Part shown: one piece after another, positions 43,674 to 51,530 of the stretch | Layout: the number at the start of each line of letters is the position of its first letter | How positions within the stretch are numbered: position 1 is the first letter of the stretch | DNA from: Fidelibacterota bacterium | GTDB taxonomy: Bacteria > Fidelibacterota > Marinisomatia > Marinisomatales > TCS55 | DNA length: 51,530 bases | NCBI GenBank assembly: GCA_018674655.1 | Contig: JABGZQ010000043.1 | Coordinates: 1 to 51,530, forward strand | Direction: 5' to 3' | The notes under the pieces: generated by a model | What the model was told of the DNA's origin: nothing | Seen by the model: only the letters and a program-made list of their open reading frames with translations | Database searches by the model: none | Made by a program: the position numbers and the translations under genes

Positions 43674-44601
43674 AGATTCTATACAAGTCCGAGCTACCGC
43701 GTCTGTCGCAAACGTGTCCTGTGGGTTTGATTGTATTGGCTATGCGATTACGAATCCCGGTGATACCTTAACAATTTCACTCAAAAATAAGCCAGGGATT
43801 GATATCAGTTTATCAGGACCGAAATCGGATTCAATTTCGACAATTGCTGAAAAAAATACAGCAGGAAAGGCGATCCTGTCCCTGTTAAATACAATCGCCA
43901 GTGATCAAGGGTTCATGGTGAAGATTAAAAAGGGGATTCCGCCGGGTAGCGGGATTGGGTCCAGTGCCGCTAGCGCTGCCGCGGCAGTGGTTGGTGCGAA
44001 TGAACTATTGGGGAAACCACTAGAATTAAATGATTTGCTGGTCCACGGCATGGCCGGTGAGGCGGTTGCCTCAGGCGGATTTCATGCAGACAATGTTGCA
44101 CCGGCACTTTTTGGCGGTATCATTTTAATCCGCAGTTATGAACCATTGGATATTCTGAATTTACCCGTTCCAAAATCATTATTTAGTACAGCTATTTTAC
44201 CCGATTTTGTTGTGAATACAAGAGATGCCCGCCGGATGTTGCCTAAACGGGTACCTCTGAATTCCGCCGTGGAACAGGCTGGTAACCTAGCGGGGTTTAC
44301 GCTGGGACTACATGCAAATGATTTTGAATTGTTGGGTCGTTCTATGGTTGATTTGTTCGCGGAACCAATTCGAGCGGAACTGATTCCCGGTTATCATGGG
44401 GTGCGTAATGCCGCCATTGATGCGGGTGCTATCGGTAGTGGCATCTCAGGTTCTGGGCCATCATTGTTTGCCCTTTCTGATTCGGAAGAAAAAGCTGAAT
44501 CAATTGGAAAAGCGATGGTGAAAGCATTTAAGAAAGTAGGATTAAAAAGTCGCACTTTCAGTTCGCCTATTCACTCAATACCGCCTGAAATATTGGATTA
44601 A
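43666..44601 (+). CDS. thrB: Homoserine kinase
   Basis: A 311-residue GHMP kinase that phosphorylates homoserine. VRATASVANVSCGFDCIGYA (8-27) is the N-terminal homoserine-kinase pattern, and the ATP loop is PPGSGIGSSAASAAA (about 87-101). GIGSGISGSGPSLFAL near 262-277 is GHMP motif 3. The 8-base overlap with asd and 3-base gap to thrC indicate one transcript. Confidence 0.95.
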   Translation: MPKDSIQVRATASVANVSCGFDCIGYAITNPGDTLTISLKNKPGIDISLSGPKSDSISTIAEKNTAGKAILSLLNTIASDQGFMVKIKKGIPPGSGIGSSAASAAAAVVGANELLGKPLELNDLLVHGMAGEAVASGGFHADNVAPALFGGIILIRSYEPLDILNLPVPKSLFSTAILPDFVVNTRDARRMLPKRVPLNSAVEQAGNLAGFTLGLHANDFELLGRSMVDLFAEPIRAELIPGYHGVRNAAIDAGAIGSGISGSGPSLFALSDSEEKAESIGKAMVKAFKKVGLKSRTFSSPIHSIPPEILD

Positions 44602-44604
44602 TAT

Positions 44605-45888
44605 TTGCGTTTTTACAGTACAGGCGGGGACTCATCATTTGTTGGGTTTAAAGAGGCGTTGTTTCGGGGATTGGCACCGGATGGTGGTTTATACATGCCT
44701 GAATCAATCCCCTTTTTAGGTAAGGAATTTTTCATTACAAACCATTCATACGCTGAATTGGCGGTGGGTATGATTGAGCCATTTGTATCAGATGACCTTA
44801 CTCATGAGCAATTAGGAGAAATTGCAGAATCGGCCTTTGATTTTCGTATACCAATTGTGCAATTAAACGAATCAGATTTTCTCTTGGAGTTATTCCATGG
44901 TCCGACTTTAGCCTTCAAGGATTTTGCCGCACGATTCATGGCCCATGCCATGGCAGCCCTTTTAAAAAATGATCATTGTTTAACAATCCTGGTGGCCACA
45001 TCCGGTGATACGGGAAGTGCCGTCGCCAATGGATTTTTAGGGCTGAATAATATTAAAGTTGTTATTCTTTACCCGTCCAATCGTGTCAGTGCAGTCCAGG
45101 AAAAGCAATTAACAACCATAGGAAAAAATATCACGGCACTGGAAGTAAACGGAAGTTTTGATGATTGCCAACGGATGGTTAAAGAAGCCTTTCGGGATGA
45201 GGAATTGACAAATCAAAAAACCTTAAGTTCAGCCAATTCAATTAATATCGGTCGACTGTTGCCCCAGTCTGTTTATTTCGCATGGGCCTGGAACAAAGCC
45301 AATGGGCCAAAAGTTTTCAGCGTCCCTTGTGGGAATTTTGGAAATTTAACCGGCGGTCTATTAGCCAAAAAAATGGGGTTACCAATTGAGACATTCATCG
45401 CGGCTACCAATGCCAATGATGTATTTCCTGAGTATTTAAAAAGCGGTATGGTAATAAATAACCCGGCAAAAAAGACAATTTCTAATGCCATGGATGTGAG
45501 TATACCCAGCAATTTGGAACGGATACAAAATTTATATAATAATGATTTAGTGTCAATTACAACGGACATTAAAAGTTGGGCTTTTTCTGATGATGAAACC
45601 AAAAATACAATTAAGAAATTGAATAATAATTCCAATTATATTGCGGATCCACACACGGCTGTGGGTATTTTAGGACTTGAAAAATTTCGTGAAGAATCCG
45701 GTTCAATCGAAAAGGGTGTCGTCCTTTCTACCGCTCATCCGGGGAAATTTTCTGATGTTGTTGATCCAATAATTGAAGAAAAAATTGATCTGCCAAATTC
45801 ATTGAAAATGGCATTGAAAAAGGAAAAAGATGTCATTCCAATTAGAAATAATTATTCAGATTTAAAGGAATTTTTATGGGAATCGTAA
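44605..45888 (+). CDS. thrC: Threonine synthase
   Basis: A 427-residue PLP enzyme converting O-phosphohomoserine to threonine. It starts with TTG at 44605, giving MRFYSTGG like other ThrC proteins. The PLP lysine is K105 in FHGPTLAFKDFAARF, followed by the phosphate-binding LVATSGDTGSAV (about 131-142) and SANSINIGRLLPQ (about 212-224). It belongs to the longer subgroup resembling yeast and E. coli ThrC. The branch product threonine is therefore made from the same operon that is controlled by a SAM sensor. Confidence 0.94.
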   Translation: MRFYSTGGDSSFVGFKEALFRGLAPDGGLYMPESIPFLGKEFFITNHSYAELAVGMIEPFVSDDLTHEQLGEIAESAFDFRIPIVQLNESDFLLELFHGPTLAFKDFAARFMAHAMAALLKNDHCLTILVATSGDTGSAVANGFLGLNNIKVVILYPSNRVSAVQEKQLTTIGKNITALEVNGSFDDCQRMVKEAFRDEELTNQKTLSSANSINIGRLLPQSVYFAWAWNKANGPKVFSVPCGNFGNLTGGLLAKKMGLPIETFIAATNANDVFPEYLKSGMVINNPAKKTISNAMDVSIPSNLERIQNLYNNDLVSITTDIKSWAFSDDETKNTIKKLNNNSNYIADPHTAVGILGLEKFREESGSIEKGVVLSTAHPGKFSDVVDPIIEEKIDLPNSLKMALKKEKDVIPIRNNYSDLKEFLWES

Positions 45889-45912
45889 GATCTCGTTTTG
45901 AAAGGAGATAAT

Positions 45913-47055
45913 ATGAAATTTGAAACAAAAGTTGTCCAAGCAGGCATGACACCGGACCCAACTACAGGAGCGATTTTGCCCCCATTATACCAGACTGCCA
46001 CATATGTGCTGGAAGAGGTGGGTAAGGATAAAGGATTCGATTATACTCGATCGTCCAATCCGACTCGGCAAGTGATGGAAGAACAATTGGCGGTAATTGA
46101 AGGGGGTAAATATGGCGTTGCTTTTGCCAGTGGCATGGCGGCCGTTGACAGTTGTTTGAAACTTCTAAAGGCAGGTGACCATGTAGTTTGTTCTGACGAT
46201 GTCTATGGTGGCGTTTCCCGTCATTTCAACCAGATTCTGGTCAATTATGATCTCCATTTCACTTACGTGGATTCTTCAGATGCGACCAATGTTGAGAATG
46301 CAATTCAATCGAATACAAAATTGATTTGGGTTGAGACGCCGACTAACCCACTACTTAAAGTCACTGACCTTGAAGCGGTTGGGAAGATCACCAAAAAACA
46401 TGGCATTCTTTTTGGCGTTGATTCAACGTTCGCCACACCGGTGTTTTTACGCCCCTTGGAATATGGCGCTGATTTAGTCATGCACAGCACAACGAAGTAT
46501 TTAAGCGGGCATAATCAACTAATTGGTGGCGTTGTTATCACCAATCAGGAAGATTTATTTGATGAACTGAAGTTTGTCCAAAAAACGATCGGCGCTGTAC
46601 CGGGCCCATTTGATTGTTGGCTGACAACAATGGGTGTGAAAACACTTGACCTGCGAATGAAAAAACATGCTGAAAATGCCCAAGCTGTGGCTGAATATTT
46701 GGAAGCGCATCCGAAAGTTGCCAGTGTCACTTATCCTGGTTTAGCATCTCATCCATCCCATGCAATTGCGGAAAGACAAATGTCCGGATTCAGTGGTATG
46801 ATCTCCTTTGAATTAACTGGTGGTATTCCTGCAGGCAAAACAGTCATGAATTCAGTTAAACTCGCCCAACTTGCAGAAAGCCTCGGGGCGGTGGAAACAA
46901 TGATTACTCATCCGGCCACAATGACCCATGCTGAAGTACCAAAGGCAGACCGTGAAGCACGGGGACTTACAGATGGGTTGGTACGCATCTCAGTAGGAAT
47001 TGAGCATGTGGACGATATTATTGCCGATTTGAGCCAAGCACTAAATAATGCATAA
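45913..47055 (+). CDS. Second cystathionine gamma-synthase/lyase family PLP enzyme
   Basis: The ATG at 45913 has AAAGGAGAT before it and is chosen over an in-frame TTG at 45898. The 380-residue protein has YTRSSNPTRQVMEEQLA (44-60), FASGMAA (71-77), VETPTNPLLKV (140-150), the lysine K195 in HSTTKYLSGH and a C-terminal RISVGIEHVDDIIADL. It resembles cystathionine gamma-lyase/synthase (MetB/MetC-like) of other bacteria. With the first gene of the operon it gives two homologous enzymes; one may make cystathionine and the other cleave it. Sequence alone does not settle which. Confidence 0.88.
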   Translation: MKFETKVVQAGMTPDPTTGAILPPLYQTATYVLEEVGKDKGFDYTRSSNPTRQVMEEQLAVIEGGKYGVAFASGMAAVDSCLKLLKAGDHVVCSDDVYGGVSRHFNQILVNYDLHFTYVDSSDATNVENAIQSNTKLIWVETPTNPLLKVTDLEAVGKITKKHGILFGVDSTFATPVFLRPLEYGADLVMHSTTKYLSGHNQLIGGVVITNQEDLFDELKFVQKTIGAVPGPFDCWLTTMGVKTLDLRMKKHAENAQAVAEYLEAHPKVASVTYPGLASHPSHAIAERQMSGFSGMISFELTGGIPAGKTVMNSVKLAQLAESLGAVETMITHPATMTHAEVPKADREARGLTDGLVRISVGIEHVDDIIADLSQALNNA

Positions 47056-47066
47056 AATAATTATAA

Positions 47067-49820
47067 ATGATCTCATTTAAAAATTCTGTGATGAAGAACG
47101 CTCGGGAATGCGGTTTGACCGATTCTATGATTCTCAGGGCAGGGACTATTGCCGGATTCCTAGAGGATATACTTAAGAAATCCGCCAATCCAAATTATGA
47201 TAAGATTGAAATGGTTTTAGTTGATGCTTTAACTCGGGAAAGTGATCACCAGTTTTTCCGGGATTTCGATGAAAAAGTAAAGCATTGGGATTTAGAAATC
47301 ATAGACAAGGGACAAAAGATCCTGACTATTTTTTTCCATTTACTCAATCAAGCAGAGCTGAAAGAAATTGCTTTTATCAACCGCCAAAGGGCCAATGCGT
47401 CCACATTTGAAAACCCAAGGCCCGATTCAATTTTCATGGCTGTGAAATCCATGCGCGATTCAGGTGTATCCTTGGAAGAAATCAAGAAACTTGTAAACAG
47501 CCTCGATATTCAACCCACCTTTACGGCCCACCCCACTGAAGCTCGGCGACGGTCTATTTTGGATAAGCAAAAAAAAGTAACAGATCAGCTTGAAATATAT
47601 TTGTTTAGAGAACTGGGGGAACGAGACAGACTGGATCTTGAAATAAAAATTAAGCGTGTTTTGGCTTTGTTAATGCTGACGGATGAAGTAAGAGCCGAGC
47701 GGATCACTGTAATTGATGAAGTGAAAAACGCCATGTATTTTGTTATGGAATCCGCCTGGAATTCCATCCCCAAGCTCTATCGGGATTTTAGATCTGCGTT
47801 TAAAATGTATTATGATGCTGAAATTAATGTCCCCACTTATCTGCGTTTTCGATCCTGGATCGGCGGTGACAGAGATGGAAATCCTGCTGTCACCCATGAG
47901 GTTACCAAAAGTACTTTAAGACTCCAGCGTGAGACAATAATTCAAAAATATATTAATGCCATGGGTACAGTCTATCATGACCTGAGTATTTCCAATAAAA
48001 AAACGGAGACTGGTTCTATACTCCAAGAGTCAATACTGAATGATCTCTCCAAAGTTGAATTAAAATCCGGAGAAGAAGAACGCCTTCGCCGTGAACCCTT
48101 GAGATTGAAAGTATTATGCATACGCGAGAAATTGCGAAAAAAGAAACAGGGTGATCAAATATCTTATTCTCAACTTGAATTTCTCGACGATTTAAAATTA
48201 TTGAAAAATGTATTGGATGCTACCCCTTTCCCGGAATTAAATGAAGGTGGTTCCCTCAATCGCGTGATTGACCAAGCCAAAACCTTCGGATTTGTCTTAA
48301 TGGGTTTGGATATTCGCCAGCATTCGGAAGAGCATGAAAAAGCCATCCATGAAATCTTAGAAATGGCCGATGTATGTCCAGATTACACAGGATTAGGGGA
48401 ACAGGGCAAATGCGATCTACTCGAAAAATTAATTAAATTAGGAGATTTGCAACTTCCGAAAGATTGGTCAATCTTTTCTCCCAGAACAGTTGAATTGCTT
48501 AAAGTGTTTGAAACGATTCATGATGAATTAAAGCAGACGCCCGGCGCTATTCGGTCCTACATCATCAGTATGACCCATACTAAAAGTGACTTTCTGGAAG
48601 TCCTGTTTTTTGCAAAGGTGTCAAACCTATTAAACTGGGAAGGATGTGAATTGGCTTGTCCGTTTAATATTGTCCCCCTTTTTGAAACCATTGACGATTT
48701 ACAGCAGGCCCCAGTACTTATGGATGATTTTATCAATCACCCCTTTTATAAACAGCATTTGAATGATCAAGGGAATTTCCAGGAGATCATGCTGGGTTAC
48801 TCTGACAGTAACAAGGATGGTGGTATAACAGCGGCCATGTGGGCGTTGGATGTCTGTCAAAAGGCCCTCGGTAGTGTATTTCAAAAACATGGAATCAACC
48901 TGCGCTTATTCCATGGGCGGGGTGGTTCTGTGAGCCGTGGCGGAGGGCGATCCAATAAAGCAATAATAAATCTGCCAGCTGTATGCCAGAATGGACAAAT
49001 TCGAATGACGGAACAGGGAGAGGTGATCTCCTACCGTTATGCCAATGACCGTATCGCTAAACGGCATTTAGAACAGATCACCAATGCGGCGCTCTTAGGC
49101 CAAATGAAAGAACCGCAAGCCTATGAGACGGAATCCTTTGCACGAATTGAACGTATCGCCAAAAAGGCATTGAATACCTACATTGAGAAAATCAAAACGG
49201 ATGATTGTTGGCAGTTTTATGTGAAGGCCACGCCGATTAATCATATCAGTCATTTGCCATTGGCCTCAAGGCCCGTTTCGAGGAAATCAGTGAATTCAAA
49301 CCAAGTGGATTTTGAAAACTTGAGGGCCATTCCATGGGTATTCTCCTGGGTGCAGACACGCTATAATTTGACAGGATGGTTTGGGGTTGGTTCAGCCTTA
49401 GCCGAAGAAATGAATACCGCTGAAAAGAGAGATTCCCTAAAACAATTATACGATAACTCCAATATTTTCAGACATTTAATGGATAATGTATCTTTTGAAA
49501 TGGCTCGATCCAGATCCCAGATTTCCCAGCAATATGCCGCATTGGTTCCTTCCAGCGATTTTCCGGAGATGGTGAAAAAGGAATTTGAAAAGATTGTAGT
49601 TGCCTATAAAAACCTTTCCGGATATCACTCCCTTTTGGAGAGGAATCCAGTTATCGAAAATTCCATTCGGTTTCGAAATTCACTGGCGGATGTCCTAAAC
49701 CTTTTCCAGGTTGAATTATTAAATAGGTGGAATAGTCAGAAAAGAGATGATAAAAAGCTCAGGCAATCCATTCTACTAAGCATTAATGGAAATGCAGCCA
49801 GTATGCAAACCACAGGATAA
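47067..49820 (+). CDS. ppc: Phosphoenolpyruvate carboxylase
   Basis: A 917-residue enzyme that carboxylates PEP to oxaloacetate, the precursor of aspartate. Catalytic motifs are TFTAHPTEARRRS (H near 155), LRFRSWIGGDRDGNP (about 262-276), GYSDSNKDGG (about 577-586), LFHGRGGSVSRGGG (about 612-625) and the C-terminal SINGNAASMQTTG. The ATG at 47067 has no good ribosome binding site; an ATG at 47091 is an alternative. Its position as the last gene places carbon entry to the aspartate family under the same upstream control. Confidence 0.95.
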   Translation: MISFKNSVMKNARECGLTDSMILRAGTIAGFLEDILKKSANPNYDKIEMVLVDALTRESDHQFFRDFDEKVKHWDLEIIDKGQKILTIFFHLLNQAELKEIAFINRQRANASTFENPRPDSIFMAVKSMRDSGVSLEEIKKLVNSLDIQPTFTAHPTEARRRSILDKQKKVTDQLEIYLFRELGERDRLDLEIKIKRVLALLMLTDEVRAERITVIDEVKNAMYFVMESAWNSIPKLYRDFRSAFKMYYDAEINVPTYLRFRSWIGGDRDGNPAVTHEVTKSTLRLQRETIIQKYINAMGTVYHDLSISNKKTETGSILQESILNDLSKVELKSGEEERLRREPLRLKVLCIREKLRKKKQGDQISYSQLEFLDDLKLLKNVLDATPFPELNEGGSLNRVIDQAKTFGFVLMGLDIRQHSEEHEKAIHEILEMADVCPDYTGLGEQGKCDLLEKLIKLGDLQLPKDWSIFSPRTVELLKVFETIHDELKQTPGAIRSYIISMTHTKSDFLEVLFFAKVSNLLNWEGCELACPFNIVPLFETIDDLQQAPVLMDDFINHPFYKQHLNDQGNFQEIMLGYSDSNKDGGITAAMWALDVCQKALGSVFQKHGINLRLFHGRGGSVSRGGGRSNKAIINLPAVCQNGQIRMTEQGEVISYRYANDRIAKRHLEQITNAALLGQMKEPQAYETESFARIERIAKKALNTYIEKIKTDDCWQFYVKATPINHISHLPLASRPVSRKSVNSNQVDFENLRAIPWVFSWVQTRYNLTGWFGVGSALAEEMNTAEKRDSLKQLYDNSNIFRHLMDNVSFEMARSRSQISQQYAALVPSSDFPEMVKKEFEKIVVAYKNLSGYHSLLERNPVIENSIRFRNSLADVLNLFQVELLNRWNSQKRDDKKLRQSILLSINGNAASMQTTG

Positions 49821-49897
49821 GACAATAATAATTAATTAAATCAGTAATCTCAAATATCCTAACGTAATCTGCTTTCTGAACTTTGAAAGTTATGAGG

Positions 49898-49917
49898 AAA
49901 CTCTCTTTCAGGAGTTT
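49898..49917 (+). other. Small hairpin in the ppc 3' region
   Basis: AAACTC (49898-49903) pairs with GAGTTT (49912-49917) around an 8-base loop. It lies in the 138-base stretch between the ppc stop and the terminator, which has no gene. It may be part of a structured 3' UTR; no known RNA family is recognised. Confidence 0.3.
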
Positions 49918-49958
49918 AAGCACGGAAACAATACCTTTATGTGCATTGGTTATTTAAC

Positions 49959-49991
49959 GCCCCATCCCGATAAATCGGGCCGGGGCTTTTT
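49959..49991 (+). terminator. Intrinsic terminator of the methionine/threonine operon
   Basis: GCCCC (49959-49963) and CCCGAT (49966-49971) pair with ATCGGG (49974-49979) and GGGGC (49982-49986), with a 2-base loop and 2-base internal mismatch, followed by TTTTT. It is about 140 bases after ppc and ends the rightward operon. The interior CCCGAT/ATCGGG palindrome resembles REP-like sequences. Confidence 0.85.
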
Positions 49992-50037
49992 CCTTATGGT
50001 CTATATCGGTTATGAAATAAATTAGTCGCTTAAAATC

Positions 50038-51530
50038 ATGAGATATTTCATCAAACATTATATCGGTACTTGCCTATTTCTTTCTCTTTCCTTTTGTGTC
50101 GCTCAAGATCCCCCAGGAATTGATTGGAAGCAAATACAGACCGAGCATTATCAAATAATTTTTCCAATGGAGTTGGGTTCAGAGGCTAATCGGGTTGCCA
50201 ATACCATGGAACATGTGCATCAAAGTATTGGAACATCACTAGAAAGCAATCATAGAAAAATCCCCATATTACTCAGTAATAGAGGCGCTATCCCTAATGG
50301 GTTTGTGGGGCAAGGACCATGGATGTCTGAATGGTTCAACATCTCTTTCATGATGAAGGGAATGGGATCCATGGAATGGTATCGGGACTTAGCAGTTCAT
50401 GAGGGAAGACACATTATTCAGAACAATTATTTGAACCAAGGTGTGAGCCGTTTTGTTGGATCTGTATTTGGCGAATCTACCCAATCTCTTTATACGGGGT
50501 TGCTCATCCCCTCCTGGTTTTGGGAGGGAGACGCTGTAGGAATAGAAACAGCCCTTACCCAAGCTGGACGTGGACGGTCTTCTCAATTCAACCGAACATC
50601 CCGGGCGCTTATTTTAGAAGGGAAAAAATTTAATTACCACCAAGCTTTATATGGATCGTATAAACAAGACTATCCCGATCACTATGAATTGGGGTATTTA
50701 TTAACCCATCATGTCAATCGCCAATTTGGAGAAAAGGCCTGGTCAAAGATTTTGAGTAAGACCATGCGGTGGCCGTTTACATTAAATCCTTTTTTCCCAC
50801 TGTCCAGAGCGATAAAAAAAATAACAGGGTTATCCACTGCTCAACTTCATAATGATACATTTTATGATTTAAAGGAATATTGGTCAGGGCAATCGGAACA
50901 TGTTATAGAAAGTACTGCAGATACGATTAGCCCAAAACCAAAAGTCAAAACGAATTATCTTTTTCCCGCAATGAACCAAGCCGGTGAAATCATCGCACTT
51001 AAAACGGGGTTTGGGGATGTACCCACCATTATAAAACTGGCGAATGGGAAAGAGACTACCTTAACAAAAATTTCTTCAGTCGTGCCGTTGTTTGGATATC
51101 ACTCAAATGGGAATTATGCTGTTTGGTCATCTTATGATCCGGATAAACGCTGGACAAAATTAAGCTGGGCCAATATCCGAGTTTTTGATATTGAAACAGG
51201 AGCCTTACGAAACATCACATCTAATATGCGGATATATAATCCGACCATTTCATCAGATGGAAACCGTATAGTAGCTGTTTCATTTACTGAAAACCGACAT
51301 TCTTTATTGGTGATATTAAATGCAAAGACCGGTGAAATTATTGACCGTGTGGAAGCACCCAATGGGGGATTTATTATGTCCCCATCATGGTCGGCAGATA
51401 ATGCAGAAATTGTATTCACCTCACAAAAGTTTAAGGGGAGAGGTATTTATATTTATCAGCCGGACAAAAGAGAATTTGAACAAATAAAACCAGAAAGTTG
51501 GATGCCGGTATATAAACCGGTAATAAATGG
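50038..51530 (+). CDS. Secreted metallopeptidase-like protein with beta-propeller, 3' partial
   Basis: An ATG at 50038 opens a frame that stays open to the window end (497 codons). A Sec signal peptide (about 1-22, ending FCVAQ) is followed by a gluzincin-like domain: HEGRH (H121, E122, H125) is the HExxH zinc motif, and WFWEGDA (E163) supplies a third ligand in the Trp-x-x-Glu-Gly form of peptidase_MA-type proteins. From about residue 300 the sequence turns into PD40/TolB-like beta-propeller blades (for example [28 protein letters not shown]). Such peptidase-propeller proteins are frequent in FCB genomes. The C-terminus lies outside the window. The start codon is preceded by a rather poor Shine-Dalgarno. 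Confidence 0.75.
   Translation, partial: MRYFIKHYIGTCLFLSLSFCVAQDPPGIDWKQIQTEHYQIIFPMELGSEANRVANTMEHVHQSIGTSLESNHRKIPILLSNRGAIPNGFVGQGPWMSEWFNISFMMKGMGSMEWYRDLAVHEGRHIIQNNYLNQGVSRFVGSVFGESTQSLYTGLLIPSWFWEGDAVGIETALTQAGRGRSSQFNRTSRALILEGKKFNYHQALYGSYKQDYPDHYELGYLLTHHVNRQFGEKAWSKILSKTMRWPFTLNPFFPLSRAIKKITGLSTAQLHNDTFYDLKEYWSGQSEHVIESTADTISPKPKVKTNYLFPAMNQAGEIIALKTGFGDVPTIIKLANGKETTLTKISSVVPLFGYHSNGNYAVWSSYDPDKRWTKLSWANIRVFDIETGALRNITSNMRIYNPTISSDGNRIVAVSFTENRHSLLVILNAKTGEIIDRVEAPNGGFIMSPSWSADNAEIVFTSQKFKGRGIYIYQPDKREFEQIKPESWMPVYKPVIN

Noticed and set aside
1-51530. CRISPR array, insertion sequence, prophage or toxin-antitoxin module
   Set aside because: No regularly spaced repeats, transposase or integrase motifs, phage structural genes or paired small toxin-like genes were seen.

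Overview
The window is a gene-dense stretch (about 40% G+C by hand count of sampled lines) from a didermic, respiratory heterotroph. Many short gaps and ATGA/TAATG overlaps, lipoproteins of the Ig-like and beta-propeller kinds common in the FCB superphylum, a tRNA gene without encoded CCA, aerobic tyrosine breakdown and a membrane nitrate reductase operon fit a marine Neomarinimicrobiota (SAR406/Marinimicrobia)-like or related FCB lineage. That placement is an inference from gene content; no rRNA is present to test it.

Layout. 1-6031 (+): envelope and unknown genes: two related small proteins with Gly-rich membrane hairpins, a possible M14-fold protein, an ArsP-like permease, an Lgt-like transferase with an unusual Cys-rich core, an unknown membrane protein and a secreted M24 peptidase. 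6038-12450 (-): a tyrosine/homogentisate operon in the order Lrp regulator, aminotransferase, HPPD, fumarylacetoacetase family, homogentisate dioxygenase, flavin reductase-like protein and a shrunken acyl-CoA-synthetase-like protein. 12596-21612 (+): SfsA, an Ig-like lipoprotein, GDP-mannose pyrophosphorylase, a small unknown, an EF-G paralogue, a HIT hydrolase, a two-gene sodium symporter unit, and tRNA-Asn with a terminator. 21739-33052 (-): a nitrate respiration locus in the order triheme cytochrome c, narG, narH, narJ, narI, narK1, narK2. 33053-33682: a 630-bp non-coding region with two terminators and a degenerate tandem repeat. 33683-38375 (-): M28 peptidase with PDZ domain, propeller lipoprotein, small membrane protein, spore-photoproduct-lyase-like radical SAM protein and a mini-ORF. 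38622-49991 (+): a SAM-I riboswitch followed by cystathionine synthase/lyase-type enzyme, aspartokinase-homoserine dehydrogenase, aspartate-semialdehyde dehydrogenase, homoserine kinase, threonine synthase, a second transsulfuration-type enzyme and PEP carboxylase, closed by a terminator. 50038-end (+): a partial secreted metallopeptidase/beta-propeller protein.

Functional picture. The last operon gathers the route from phosphoenolpyruvate through oxaloacetate and aspartate to homoserine, then threonine and cystathionine, behind one SAM sensor. The tyrosine operon turns tyrosine into fumarate and acetoacetate, lacks a recognisable maleylacetoacetate isomerase, and carries two extra genes of unknown role. 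The nar locus gives quinol-linked, cytoplasm-facing nitrate reduction with two different nitrate/nitrite transporters. No CRISPR array, insertion sequence or prophage was seen. The most novel-looking items are the degenerate acyl-CoA-synthetase-like protein, the soluble insert in narK1, the triheme cytochrome and structured non-coding region ahead of narG, the breadth of the SAM-I-controlled operon, and the NGLD G4 motif of the EF-G paralogue.
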